DNA of 64,000 nucleotides, from assembly GCF_000718005.1 (NCBI RefSeq), contig NZ_JODV01000005.1; one strand, given 5' to 3'. Positions within the stretch are counted from its first letter, which is position 1; each line of letters begins with the position of its first letter. The stretch is from Actinoalloteichus_B caeruleus. GTDB lineage: Bacteria > Actinomycetota > Actinomycetes > Mycobacteriales > Pseudonocardiaceae. This document shows, piece after piece, positions 24,295 through 32,859 of the stretch. Position numbers and translations under genes: made by a program. Under the pieces are notes generated by a model that saw only the letters and a list, made by a program, of their open reading frames with translations, did no database searches and was not told the DNA's origin.

Positions 24295-25680
24295 ATGAGC
24301 GGCCTCTCTGGCTCGGATGACGAGCGGAACCGTGTCGGCCGTGGTCCCGTTCTCTGGATCGGCGGTTGTGCGCTGGCCCTCGGTGCCACGGTGCTGCTGC
24401 TGCTCAGCGACGACGCCCGCCTCCTGCGGTTGGGCATCGTCGCGGGACTGTGGGCCGCGCTGTTCGGTGCCTTCGCCGCCGCCCGGTACCGGCGGGAGGC
24501 TGCCGAGCGGGCGGACCAGTCCGAGGAACTGCGGCGGGTCTACGAGCTGGAGCTGGAACGTGAGGTAGCCGCACGTCGTGAGTACGAACTCGACCTGGAA
24601 GCGGAGACACGCCGGCAGGTCGAGGACGAGCTGCGAGCGGAGTCCCAGGAACAGCTGGCCGGTCTCCAGCGGGAGCTGGAGACGCTGCGCCGCGGCCTGG
24701 AGTCCCTGCTGGGCGGGGACGTCCTCGTCGAACGGGTGGCGCTCCGCGCCGAGTCCACCAGGGTGCGTTCCCTGTCCGACCAGGGCGGGCGGGTGATCTC
24801 CTCGGGTGAGCAGGAGAACCCTCCCGTGCGCGCGCTGGCCGTCGGTGCGCGGACGGTCGATGACGCCGCCGAGGTCGAGCCCGATCCCGAGGCCCGCCAG
24901 GGGAACCCGCCTCCCGCTCCCGCCGACCGGACCCAGGTGATCGGGGGTGCTCCGACGGGTCGTCCTCCCGCGCCGGGCAGGCCGGCGCGTGGCGGCCCGG
25001 CACCCGCCGGACACCCGAACGACCAGGGCCCGCCGCCCCCGAACCCGGACCACCCCCGGGGCGGAGCGCCCGGGCCGCGTCGGCCCCAGCCGGCACCCAG
25101 CTCCCCCCGAGGGGAACCCCCCGTCCCCACCGAACAGCGTCAGCCACCCGCCGGCCCGGATCCGGCTACCACCCGCGTCCCCCATCCCGCCCGGCCACTC
25201 GAGCCCGGGGAGGACCCCCGGTCCGCCGCCGGTGGCCCGCCGCGCCCACCCGGCCGACCAGGAGGGCGGGGACCAGCGCCGCGCCCGCCGGCGGAGCCGG
25301 AGACGGTGGCCCGCCCCGCCCCTCGGCGTGCCCCGCAGGGCAAACAGCGGCAACAGCGGCAACAGCGGGAGGAGGCCACCCGGCAGCTCCCCCGCCCGCA
25401 GCGGCCGCGCCGGGCGCAGCCGCCGGCGCCCCCGAAGGCGCAGCCGGTCGCCGCCGCGGCGGAGGCGGAGGCAGTCGAGGACACCCCGGCCTGGGAGGCG
25501 GTGGACGCCTGGCAGCCCGACGTCGCCGAGGAGACGACCCCGGAACCGAGGGAGAGTGCGAGCGAACCGCCCGCCGAGCCGGAGGACGCGGGAGCGCACG
25601 CCTCGGGTCGGTCGGTCAGCGAGCTGCTGGCCGCCTACGGGGAGGACAAACCGCGCCGCCGCCGTCGGCGCGGGAACTGA
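24295..25680 (+). CDS. DUF6779-type membrane protein with coiled coil and Pro-rich tail
   Basis: 461 residues. Two adjacent membrane helices (about 20-38 and 44-62) are followed by a charged coiled coil (~65-145, Glu/Arg/Leu heptads) and then a long, disordered Pro/Arg-rich tail ending in KPRRRRRRGN. This matches the actinobacterial DUF6779 family, positioned as in M. tuberculosis (after the DUF3180 gene). Function unknown; a membrane-attached scaffold is a reasonable guess. ATG 24295 fits a leaderless transcript. In the usual order DUF2520-panC would follow next; here an insertion (NuoD-like, MidA-like, PrsW) intervenes. Confidence 0.8.
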   Translation: MSGLSGSDDERNRVGRGPVLWIGGCALALGATVLLLLSDDARLLRLGIVAGLWAALFGAFAAARYRREAAERADQSEELRRVYELELEREVAARREYELDLEAETRRQVEDELRAESQEQLAGLQRELETLRRGLESLLGGDVLVERVALRAESTRVRSLSDQGGRVISSGEQENPPVRALAVGARTVDDAAEVEPDPEARQGNPPPAPADRTQVIGGAPTGRPPAPGRPARGGPAPAGHPNDQGPPPPNPDHPRGGAPGPRRPQPAPSSPRGEPPVPTEQRQPPAGPDPATTRVPHPARPLEPGEDPRSAAGGPPRPPGRPGGRGPAPRPPAEPETVARPAPRRAPQGKQRQQRQQREEATRQLPRPQRPRRAQPPAPPKAQPVAAAAEAEAVEDTPAWEAVDAWQPDVAEETTPEPRESASEPPAEPEDAGAHASGRSVSELLAAYGEDKPRRRRRRGN

Positions 25681-25687
25681 CCACGGC

Positions 25688-26848
25688 TCAGCGGTCGATG
25701 TCCCCGACGACCACCGCGAAGGAGGCGAGCACGGTCGGCAGGTCGGCCACCCGGCAGCCGACCAGCAGCGGGGAGAGCGCCTGGACGTTGTTGAAGGACG
25801 GCGTCCGCAACTTCAGCCGCCAGGGGGTCCGGTCGCCCCGGGACACCAGGTGGACGCCGGTGACCCCCAGCGGTGCCTCCGTCCACACGTAGACCGACCC
25901 CTCGGGTGGTTTGACCGCCTTGGGCAGCCGCAGGTTCACCGGCCCGGGTGGCAGCCGGTCGAGGCAGGAGCGGACCAGCCGCAGTGCCTGGTCCGCGTCG
26001 TCGAGCATGCACTCCACCCGGTCCAGGGCATCGCCCCGCGTCCCCAGCCGGGGGGTGACGCCCAGCTCGGCGTGGGCCGGTCCCGGATCGTCCCGCCGCA
26101 GGTCGAGGTCGACGCCGGCCGCCCGACCCGCCGGGCCGGTCACACCCAGCCGCAGGGCCGCACCCGTGGTCAGGACGCCGAGCCCGCGGTGCCGGTGTCG
26201 GAAGTCCCCGTCGGACACCGTCACCGACCTGGCGGCGTCGAGCCCCCTCGCCACCACGTCCAATGCGGCGCGGACTCCGTCCCGCCACCCAGCCGGCACG
26301 TCCTCGCGGAGCCCGCCGACGCGGTTGGCCATGAAGTGGATGCGTCCGCCCGCCGCCTCCTCCAGGACCCGCTGGACGGACTCCCGCGCCCTGACCAGTC
26401 CATCCCGGGCGGCTACGTGCCGAGGCCCCCGGCCACCCGCCTCGGCCACCGGGGCGAGGAACACGACCAGGGCGAGGGCCCGGTTCAACTCGCAGAAGGC
26501 GGTGCGCAACCAGCTCGCCCGGTCGGGCACCGTGATGCCCAGCATCCGCTCCACCGCCATCGCCACCGCCATCTCGTTGCAGAAGGCGGCGAGCCAGTCG
26601 TGCCGGTTCGCCAGGGCGAGGATCTGCCGGTAGTCGCGGACCTCGAAGAGCTTCTCGGCACCCCGGTGCAGGTGCCCCACGAGCGGGGTGGCGGAGGTGA
26701 TCACCGGGTCGTCGGCGGGTCCCGACACCGCGAGCCGGAGCCGGTAGGCGCCGTGCGCCGCCGGGTGGAGGGGACCCAGGTCCACCACGCGGTCCACCCC
26801 GAGGTGGGCGGCTCCCGCGCCGACGCCGACTGTCATCTGGTCAGACAC
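25688..26848 (-). CDS. Stand-alone NuoD-like (complex I 49-kDa subunit) protein
   Basis: 386 residues resembling NADH-quinone oxidoreductase subunit D, but with no other nuo gene nearby. Conserved landmarks: GPLHPAAHGAYRLRL (His28, His32), LHRGAEKLFEVRDY (Arg62) and CNEMAVAMAVERMLG. The quinone-binding Tyr of complex I (LDYVS-type context) is replaced by Trp85 in RHDWLAAF. The C-terminal part (APLGVTGVHLVSRG, WRLKLRTPSFNNVQAL) also fits. It may be a paralogue outside complex I, related to NuoD/hydrogenase large subunits; no metal-binding CxxC hydrogenase motifs are present. GTG 26848 or ATG 26836 may be the start. It follows a MidA-like methyltransferase gene on the same strand. Confidence 0.75.
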   Translation of the reverse strand: MSDQMTVGVGAGAAHLGVDRVVDLGPLHPAAHGAYRLRLAVSGPADDPVITSATPLVGHLHRGAEKLFEVRDYRQILALANRHDWLAAFCNEMAVAMAVERMLGITVPDRASWLRTAFCELNRALALVVFLAPVAEAGGRGPRHVAARDGLVRARESVQRVLEEAAGGRIHFMANRVGGLREDVPAGWRDGVRAALDVVARGLDAARSVTVSDGDFRHRHRGLGVLTTGAALRLGVTGPAGRAAGVDLDLRRDDPGPAHAELGVTPRLGTRGDALDRVECMLDDADQALRLVRSCLDRLPPGPVNLRLPKAVKPPEGSVYVWTEAPLGVTGVHLVSRGDRTPWRLKLRTPSFNNVQALSPLLVGCRVADLPTVLASFAVVVGDIDR

Positions 26849-26879
26849 GCGCCCATGCTCGCACCGCCACCCCCGCCCG

Positions 26880-26900
26880 CCCTCCCGGTGGTCGGGAGGG
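26880..26900 (-). terminator. Hairpin between the MidA-like and NuoD-like genes
   Basis: Perfect 7-bp stem CCCTCCC / GGGAGGG with a 7-nt loop, 32 nt before the NuoD-like start. It could be a terminator of the upstream gene or an attenuator of the NuoD-like gene. Confidence 0.4.
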
Positions 26901-27016
26901 GGACCCGGGACGCGAGGTGGCTCGGGGCATCGGACGAGGGCTCCCCGGCCCTCCTCGACGCACCGGTCGGCCCGGTGCCCCTCGCGGCGGTCCGGAGCCT
27001 CGCCCGGGCGCGCGCC

Positions 27017-28063
27017 TCAGTGGACCGGGCTCCGGTCCCCGGACGCCAGCACCCGCACGGGGAGGGCCACCTCGTGCACCAACCAGCCGAAGCCCCCGAG
27101 CCCCTCGGGAGACGTCAGTTCCGCGACGCCTCCGCTCCGCGCGGCGGCGTCCAACCAGCCGAACGGGTCGGTGGCCGCCAGCGACGGCGACGGGGCCGCG
27201 CGGACCACACCGAGGTCGGCGAGCACCCGCCGCTGGGTGGTCAACGTGGTGCGCAGCGGCCCCCCGACCCCGGCGTGGACGGCCGCCGCGCACGCGTCCA
27301 GCGCCACGTGGGCCGTCAGGTCGCGGGAACCGTCGGGGATCGGGGCCACCCGCCGTCCGCGCAGGTAGCCGGCGAGGGTTCCGGCATCCACCCGACCGGC
27401 GAGCCGGTCGGCCAGCCGGTGGTGGTAGTCGACGGCCACCGCGACCCCGGCCCGGACCCCGCGCACCACCGAGGTCCACGCGCGGTCCCGAGGTGTCCCC
27501 GCCTCCGCCCGGAGCTCCGCGCCGCCCCGCGCGCGCCGACCTATCGGCCACCAGCGCCCCAGCCACGCCCGGACGGCGGCGTCCACGGGGTCGAGCACCG
27601 ACTCCCGACCCGCCGAATCCACCCCGACCCGGCGCCACCGACCGCCGCGTCGCACGAGCACCGGGCAGGGAACGGCGTCCAGCCACTCGTTGGCCACGAC
27701 CAGGCCGACCACCCGACGCGGCGGCGTGGAGCGCCAGACCACGCCCGGAACCCGGCACGCGGGCGACGGGGCCACGTCGACGGCGGTGACGACCACCCTG
27801 TCCGCGAGCCTGGAGGGGGCCCGTTCCCGAACCTCCTCGGCGAGCTCGCCGCCACCCGCCCCGACGTCGACGAAGTCCACCCGGGCTGGCCGGCCCAGCG
27901 CGTGGTCCACTCGGTCGAGCAGGGTCACCACGGCCTCGGCGAAGGCCGGCCCCACCAGGGGGGAGGTGCGGAAGTGCCCATCGGGCCGTTCGCCCCGCGC
28001 GAAGAAGCCGTTCGGGCCGTAGAGCGCACGGGACCAGGCCAGCTCCCAGTCCAGCATCAGCAC
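27017..28063 (-). CDS. SAM-dependent methyltransferase, MidA/NDUFAF7 (PF02636) type
   Basis: 348 residues. The class I SAM-binding loop is FVDVGAGGGELAEEV (~62-76), an ANEWLDAVP motif occupies the place of the NDUFAF7-type NE[FL]xDAxP motif, and AVAVDYHHR, like the family VDYG, follows. In animals NDUFAF7 dimethylates an Arg of NDUFS2, the NuoD homologue, during complex I assembly; here the gene lies directly upstream of a NuoD-like gene that keeps the corresponding HRGxEK Arg. I infer that the two form an enzyme-substrate pair. GTG 28063 (or ATG 28057) is the start. It is divergent from the PrsW gene. Confidence 0.75.
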   Translation of the reverse strand: MLMLDWELAWSRALYGPNGFFARGERPDGHFRTSPLVGPAFAEAVVTLLDRVDHALGRPARVDFVDVGAGGGELAEEVRERAPSRLADRVVVTAVDVAPSPACRVPGVVWRSTPPRRVVGLVVANEWLDAVPCPVLVRRGGRWRRVGVDSAGRESVLDPVDAAVRAWLGRWWPIGRRARGGAELRAEAGTPRDRAWTSVVRGVRAGVAVAVDYHHRLADRLAGRVDAGTLAGYLRGRRVAPIPDGSRDLTAHVALDACAAAVHAGVGGPLRTTLTTQRRVLADLGVVRAAPSPSLAATDPFGWLDAAARSGGVAELTSPEGLGGFGWLVHEVALPVRVLASGDRSPVH

Positions 28064-28160
28064 AGTCTCCGACAGCGGTGCCCTCGGCTGGGCGGAACCC
28101 GGCGGCGCGAGCGGCCCAACGCCAATAAGGTTCGGAAGGGAACGGCCAGGACCGGAGGCC

Positions 28161-29444
28161 GTGTCCTTCGACTACCGGCCGGGCGCTCGCCGCCGGCCCT
28201 GGCGCGAGGTGGGCGGCGTGGCGATCGACGAGCGGACGCCGGTTCGGCACCTGACCAGCGCGCGCCTGGAGCGACGTCGGGTCCTGCTGTGGCCGGTCGT
28301 CGTGCTCGTGCTGCTGGGCGTGTCCGGCCTCGCCCTGCTCGGCGTCGCCACCGCCAGGGTCGGGTTCGTCCCGGTGATCGTCGGTGCCCTGCTGGCCCTG
28401 CTCCCGGTCGGCCCCGTGCTGGCGGCCTTCCTGTGGATCGACCGGTGGGAGCCGGAACCGCCGAAACTGCTGCTCGCCGCGTTCGTGTGGGGTGCGTGCG
28501 GGGCCACCGGGTGCGCCCTGCTGATCAACAACACCGCCGAGGTCGTCGGGGAGTCCCTGCTCGGAACGGGAGGTGGTGACGTCGTCGCGGCCGTGATCTC
28601 GGCGCCCCTGGTCGAGGAGGCCGCCAAGGCGCTGTTCGTCGTCGGGGTCTTCCTCCGCCGCCGGGTGGAGTTCGACGGGATCGTGGACGGCATCGTCTAC
28701 TCCGGTGTCACCGCCATCGGGTTCGCCTTCACCGAGAACATCAACTACTTCGGCCTGGCCTTCCGCGAGGGCGGTTTCGGTGACCTCACCGGCGGTATCG
28801 TCGCCGTCTTCGTGCTGCGGGGCATCCTCACCCCCTTCGCGCACCCGCTGTTCAGCGCCATGGTGGGCATCGGGGTCGGTATCGCGGCCGGGTCGAGGAA
28901 GAAGTGGGTGCGAACGACGGCGCTGCTCGTGGGATACGTCCTGGCCGTCCTGCTGCACGCGGTGTGGAACGGAGCGGCCACGCTGGGCGGCGGCGCCACC
29001 TTCGTCGACACCTACTTCGTCGTCATGGTGCCGATCTTCGTGGCGACGCTGGTGCTCGTGCTGTGGCAACGACGCCGGGAACAACGGACCGTCGTCGCCC
29101 AACTGCCCGGCTTCGCCGAGGAGGGCTGGATCGCCCCCGGCGAGGTGACCCTGCTCTCCAGCCTGCCCAGCCGGAAGGCGTGGCGGAAGGCGGTGCGGGA
29201 ACGGGCGGGCGCGGAGGCCGCCCGCGCGGTCCGCGAGTACCAGCACGCGGTCACCGAGCTCGCGTTCCTCCGGCACCGGGTCGCCCAGGGGCTCCCGGTG
29301 CCCAACGCCGCGCGACGGCAGGCGCAGGCGGTCGGGGTGCTGCTCGGCGCCCGCGCCGAGGCCGTCCGAGACGGCCTCGTCCGCAGCGCCGCGACCAGGG
29401 CCGCCCACGCCGAGAGGCGGAGGGGGACCCGCCCCCGGCGTTGA
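28161..29444 (+). CDS. PrsW-family intramembrane metalloprotease
   Basis: 427 residues with about eight membrane helices in the first ~300 residues. PrsW (M82) signatures: VEEAAKALFVVGV (EExxK) near 152-164, FAFTENINYFG, HPLFSAMVGIGVGI and HAVWNGA; the Glu and His residues are candidate zinc ligands in the membrane. In Bacillus PrsW cleaves an anti-sigma factor; no anti-sigma gene is adjacent here. The C-terminal ~120 residues are a charged cytosolic helical domain. GTG 28161 with GGAGG about 6 nt upstream was chosen; TAAGGT near 28126 could be its -10. Confidence 0.85.
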   Translation: MSFDYRPGARRRPWREVGGVAIDERTPVRHLTSARLERRRVLLWPVVVLVLLGVSGLALLGVATARVGFVPVIVGALLALLPVGPVLAAFLWIDRWEPEPPKLLLAAFVWGACGATGCALLINNTAEVVGESLLGTGGGDVVAAVISAPLVEEAAKALFVVGVFLRRRVEFDGIVDGIVYSGVTAIGFAFTENINYFGLAFREGGFGDLTGGIVAVFVLRGILTPFAHPLFSAMVGIGVGIAAGSRKKWVRTTALLVGYVLAVLLHAVWNGAATLGGGATFVDTYFVVMVPIFVATLVLVLWQRRREQRTVVAQLPGFAEEGWIAPGEVTLLSSLPSRKAWRKAVRERAGAEAARAVREYQHAVTELAFLRHRVAQGLPVPNAARRQAQAVGVLLGARAEAVRDGLVRSAATRAAHAERRRGTRPRR

Positions 29445-29596
29445 GCGTTGATCGGGGAGCGGGGAGCGGCGCCGCACGGGGCCGGCGTGAAGCTGCTCAC
29501 CCGACCGAGGACCGGGCTCCTCCCAGCGGCTACCCTCGCGGCTGTCCGGTACCCGACGGGAGTCGGGACTGGAACACAACGAAGGAGTCGCGCACG

Positions 29597-30562
29597 ATGA
29601 GCGCTGTGGTCCCGGGGGCCGCTGGCGAGGATGCCAGCCTCGGAGGTCGGCCAGCCAGGCTGGCGACCGGAGTCATCTCGGCGGGACGCGTCGGCGCCGT
29701 GCTCGGCGCCGCCCTCGCCAAGGCCGGGCACGTCGTCGTCGGTGCCTCGGCCGTCTCCTCGGCCTCGCGCCGCCGGGCCGAGGAACTGCTCCCCGATGTT
29801 CCCCTGCTACCACCCGACCAGGTGGCTCGGCGTTCCGACCTCGTGGTGCTCGCCGTTCCCGACGACGTCCTCCCCGGGCTGGTGCGTGGTCTCGTGGCGA
29901 CCGGGTCGCTGCGTCCGGGGCAGATCGTGGCCCACACGTCCGGCGCGCTGGGGGTGTCGGTCCTGCGTCCCGCCGCCGAGGTCGGGGTGCTCCCGGTGGC
30001 GCTGCACCCCGCCATGACGTTCACCGGACGTCCCGAGGACCTGCAACGGCTCGCCACCTGTTCGGTGGCGGTGACGGCCGCCGCCGGCGAACCCGACGAG
30101 CCGAGCACCAGCACGGCCGGCGGAATGGGCTGGCACGTGGGCGAGGCGCTCGTCGTGGAGCTCGGAGCCGAACCCGTTCGCGTGCCAGAGGAGGCTCGTC
30201 CCCTCTACCACGCGGCGCTCACCCACGGGGCCAACCACCTGATGACGCTGGTGGGTGACTGCCTGGAGCTCCTCGAGTCCAGCGGGGTGCGGGAGTCCGG
30301 CCGTCTCCTCGGGCCGCTGCTCGGAGCGGCTCTCGACAACGCCCTCCGGCACGGGGACCGCGCGTTGACCGGCCCGGTGTCGCGGGGTGACGTCGGCACC
30401 GTCCGCCGGCACCTGGAGGTCCTCTCCGAGGCAGCGCCCCAGGTCGAACCCGCCTACCGGCTGTTGGCAGCGCGGACCGCCGATCGCGCCGAGCGGGCCG
30501 GTCTCCTGCCGCCCCACGTGGCGGACGACGTGCGGACGTCACTCGACGAGGAGGACCGATGA
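29597..30562 (+). CDS. Rossmann-like/DUF2520 oxidoreductase-type protein beside panC
   Basis: 321 residues. N-terminal NAD(P)-binding fold: GVISAGRVGAVLGAALAKAGH (glycine pattern G-x-x-x-A/G) and DLVVLAVPDDVLPGLV; the C-terminal half is the helical DUF2520 domain (LYHAALTHGANHLMTLVGD). The family lies upstream of panC in many actinobacteria and resembles ketopantoate reductase in fold. It could supply that pathway step, since no panE is visible, but this is inference. ATG 29597 is preceded by GAAGGAG. Its stop overlaps panC (ATGA). Confidence 0.82.
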   Translation: MSAVVPGAAGEDASLGGRPARLATGVISAGRVGAVLGAALAKAGHVVVGASAVSSASRRRAEELLPDVPLLPPDQVARRSDLVVLAVPDDVLPGLVRGLVATGSLRPGQIVAHTSGALGVSVLRPAAEVGVLPVALHPAMTFTGRPEDLQRLATCSVAVTAAAGEPDEPSTSTAGGMGWHVGEALVVELGAEPVRVPEEARPLYHAALTHGANHLMTLVGDCLELLESSGVRESGRLLGPLLGAALDNALRHGDRALTGPVSRGDVGTVRRHLEVLSEAAPQVEPAYRLLAARTADRAERAGLLPPHVADDVRTSLDEEDR

Positions 30563-31476
30563 CGACCGATCCCGCCGCCCGCCCGTTCCGCCCCGGTGAG
30601 CTGACCACCCACGCCGACGTGGAGGCGTTGTCGAAGGTCACCAGGACGCTGCGTGCCGCCGGCCGGCGGGTGACGCTGGTCCCCACGATGGGTGCCCTGC
30701 ACGCCGGTCACCGCGAGCTGATCCGCCACGCCCGTCGAGTGCCCAACTCCGTCACCGTGGTGTCGGTCTTCGTCAACCCGTTGCAGTTCGGTGACGGCGA
30801 GGACTTCGACCGCTACCCGAGGGACCTCGCGTCGGACCTGGAGGTGTGCCGGTCCGAGGGCGTCGAGCTGGTGTTCGCCCCGACCGCCGAGCGGATGTAC
30901 CCGCACGGCCGTTCGGTGAGCGTGCGTCCCGGCCCGCTGGGTGACGAGCTGGAGGGCGCGGCCCGGGCCGGCCACTTCGAGGGCGTCCTCACCGTCGTCG
31001 CGAAACTGTTCAACATCGTGCGGCCCGACGTGGCGTTCTTCGGGGAGAAGGACTACCAGCAGCTGGTGTTGGTGCGGCGGATGGCGCGCGAACTCAACCT
31101 GGACACGGCCGTGGTGGGCGTTCCGACCGTACGGGAACCGAGGGGACTGGCGCTGTCGTCCCGCAACGCCCGCCTGCGGGAGGACCAACGCGCGGCGGCC
31201 GTCGCCCTCTCCGCCGCGCTGACCGCCGCCGTGCACACCGCCGGCGCCGGTGCGGCGACCGCGCTGGCCACCGCCCGTGAGGTGCTGGCGGCCGAACCCG
31301 CGCTGGACGTGGACTACCTGGAGCTTCGCGGGCCGGACCTGGAACCGGCGCCCGAGGAGGGCAGTGCCCGCCTGCTGGTCGCCGCGCGGATCGGTGACGT
31401 CCGACTGATCGACAACGCACCACTCGTGCTGTCTCGGCCCGACGACACCGCCTCGGGCACGACGTTCGCCAGCTGA
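30559..31476 (+). CDS. panC: Pantothenate synthetase
   Basis: Condenses pantoate with beta-alanine using ATP. 305 residues. Signatures: LVPTMGALHAGHRELIRHAR (HIGH-like nucleotide site), VVSVFVNPLQFGDGEDFDRYPR, FGEKDYQQLVLVRRMA and GLALSSRNARL (KMSKS-like SSRN). The start overlaps the DUF2520 gene by 4 bp; panD follows 34 bp downstream and provides the beta-alanine. Confidence 0.97.
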   Translation: MTTDPAARPFRPGELTTHADVEALSKVTRTLRAAGRRVTLVPTMGALHAGHRELIRHARRVPNSVTVVSVFVNPLQFGDGEDFDRYPRDLASDLEVCRSEGVELVFAPTAERMYPHGRSVSVRPGPLGDELEGAARAGHFEGVLTVVAKLFNIVRPDVAFFGEKDYQQLVLVRRMARELNLDTAVVGVPTVREPRGLALSSRNARLREDQRAAAVALSAALTAAVHTAGAGAATALATAREVLAAEPALDVDYLELRGPDLEPAPEEGSARLLVAARIGDVRLIDNAPLVLSRPDDTASGTTFAS

Positions 31477-31510
31477 ACCGAGCCGACCGCAGGAAAGAGA
31501 GGGCACCTCC

Positions 31511-31996
31511 ATGTTCCGCACGATGCTCAAGTCCAAGATCCACCGCGCGACGGTCACCCAGGCCGACCTGCACTACGTGGGTTCGGTGACCATCGACGAG
31601 GATCTGATGGAGGCGGCGGACCTGCTTCCGGGTGAACTGGTGACCATCGTGGACGTCACCAACGGCGCACGGCTGGAGACCTACGCCATCCCGGGTGAGC
31701 GCGGCACGGGTGTGCTGGGGATCAACGGCGCCGCGGCGCACCTGGTGCACGTCGGCGACATCGTCATCCTGATCGCCTACGGCGTGATGGACGAGGAGGA
31801 GGCGAGGACCCGGCCGCCGAGGGTCCTCTTCGTCGACGGCGACAACCGGGTGCTGCGACAGGACGGCGACCCCGCCGGAGTGCCCGAGGGGTACGGGTTG
31901 CGGTCTGGGGCGGTCGTGGCGGGAGGCTCCGAGGACCAGCCCGGGGAGACCGCGGACGCGGCGCGGTCGGACGCGCCGCTCCAGACCGAGGGCTGA
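31511..31996 (+). CDS. panD: Aspartate 1-decarboxylase
   Basis: Makes beta-alanine for pantothenate. It is a pyruvoyl enzyme that self-cleaves between Gly24 and Ser25 (seen in HYVGSVTIDEDL). Residues 50-100 (DVTNGARLETYAIPGERGTG, INGAAAHLV, GDIVILIAYG) are typical. 161 residues; about 20 more than the common form, as a Gln/Glu/Asp-rich C-terminal tail. ATG 31511, with GAAAGAGAGGG upstream. Between panC and coaX. Confidence 0.97.
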   Translation: MFRTMLKSKIHRATVTQADLHYVGSVTIDEDLMEAADLLPGELVTIVDVTNGARLETYAIPGERGTGVLGINGAAAHLVHVGDIVILIAYGVMDEEEARTRPPRVLFVDGDNRVLRQDGDPAGVPEGYGLRSGAVVAGGSEDQPGETADAARSDAPLQTEG

Positions 31997-32039
31997 GCGA
32001 GACCGCTCGTAGCCGTGGATGAGGGAGAAGGGGCAACCG

Positions 32040-32825
32040 GTGCTGCTTGCCATCGACATCGGTAACACCAACATCGTGCTCGGCCTGTACACCGGCCGAG
32101 GGGCGGACGCCACGCTGCTGCGCGACTGGCGGATGCGTACCGACGCCAGGATGACCGCCGACGAGCTGGCGCTGACGATGCGGGGGCTGCTGGGCGAGCA
32201 CGCGGATCGCATCACCGGCGTCTCCGCGTTGTCCACGGTGCCCGCGGTGCTCCGGGAACTCCGGGTGATGTTGGGCCGGTACTACTCGTCGGTGCCCCGG
32301 ATGCTGGTGCAGCCGGGGGCGCGGACCGGTGTCCCGCTGCTCGTGGACAACCCCAAGGAGGTCGGCGGTGACCGGGTGGTGAACACCCTGGCCGCGCACC
32401 ACCTGTACGGGACCGCCTGCGTGGTCGTCGATTTCGGAACCTCGACCAACATCGACGTCATCTCCGAGAAGGGGGAGTTCCTGGGCGGCGTGTTCGCGCC
32501 CGGGATGGAGATCTCGGTGGACGCGCTGGCCTCGCGCGCGGCGCAGCTCCGCAAGGTGGAGCTCGTCCGGCCGAGGGCGGTGATCGGCAAGAACACCGTC
32601 GAGTGCCTTCAGTCCGGCATCCTCTACGGCTTCGCGGCCCAGGTCGACGGCCTGGTGCGCCGCATCGTGGGTGAACTCAGGTCGGGTGGGGACACACCGG
32701 TCACCGTTATCGCGACGGGGGGACTGGCGCCGCTCATCGTGGGGGAGACGGAGACGATCGACCACCACGTCCCCGACCTCACCCTGGTCGGTCTCAGGCT
32801 GTTCTACGAACGCAACGTGCACTGA
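32040..32825 (+). CDS. coaX: Type III pantothenate kinase
   Basis: First committed step of CoA synthesis from pantothenate. 261 residues of the ASKHA fold: LAIDIGNTNIVLGLY (phosphate loop 1), VVDFGTSTNIDVIS (phosphate 2 region) and VIATGGLAPLI (adenosine). GTG 32040 was chosen: it gives the usual N-terminus directly before AIDIGN and has GAGAAGGGG upstream. In the same direction as panC and panD, so the set makes pantothenate and phosphorylates it. Converges on a methyltransferase gene. Confidence 0.95.
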   Translation: MLLAIDIGNTNIVLGLYTGRGADATLLRDWRMRTDARMTADELALTMRGLLGEHADRITGVSALSTVPAVLRELRVMLGRYYSSVPRMLVQPGARTGVPLLVDNPKEVGGDRVVNTLAAHHLYGTACVVVDFGTSTNIDVISEKGEFLGGVFAPGMEISVDALASRAAQLRKVELVRPRAVIGKNTVECLQSGILYGFAAQVDGLVRRIVGELRSGGDTPVTVIATGGLAPLIVGETETIDHHVPDLTLVGLRLFYERNVH

Positions 32826-32859
32826 GCCGGTGCCCACTCGTCAGCCGGGCGGCCGCCCG

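Noticed and set aside
25688..26848. NiFe-hydrogenase large subunit
   Set aside because: No N- or C-terminal CxxC nickel-binding motifs; the sequence fits NuoD better.
26841..29579. Long minus-strand open frame across the PrsW and MidA-like genes
   Set aside because: Overlaps two well-supported genes in other frames and has no recognisable family.
32846..32859. 14-bp palindrome CGGGCGGCCGCCCG between coaX and the methyltransferase gene
   Set aside because: It has no loop and is easily produced by GC-rich sequence; not enough to call a terminator.
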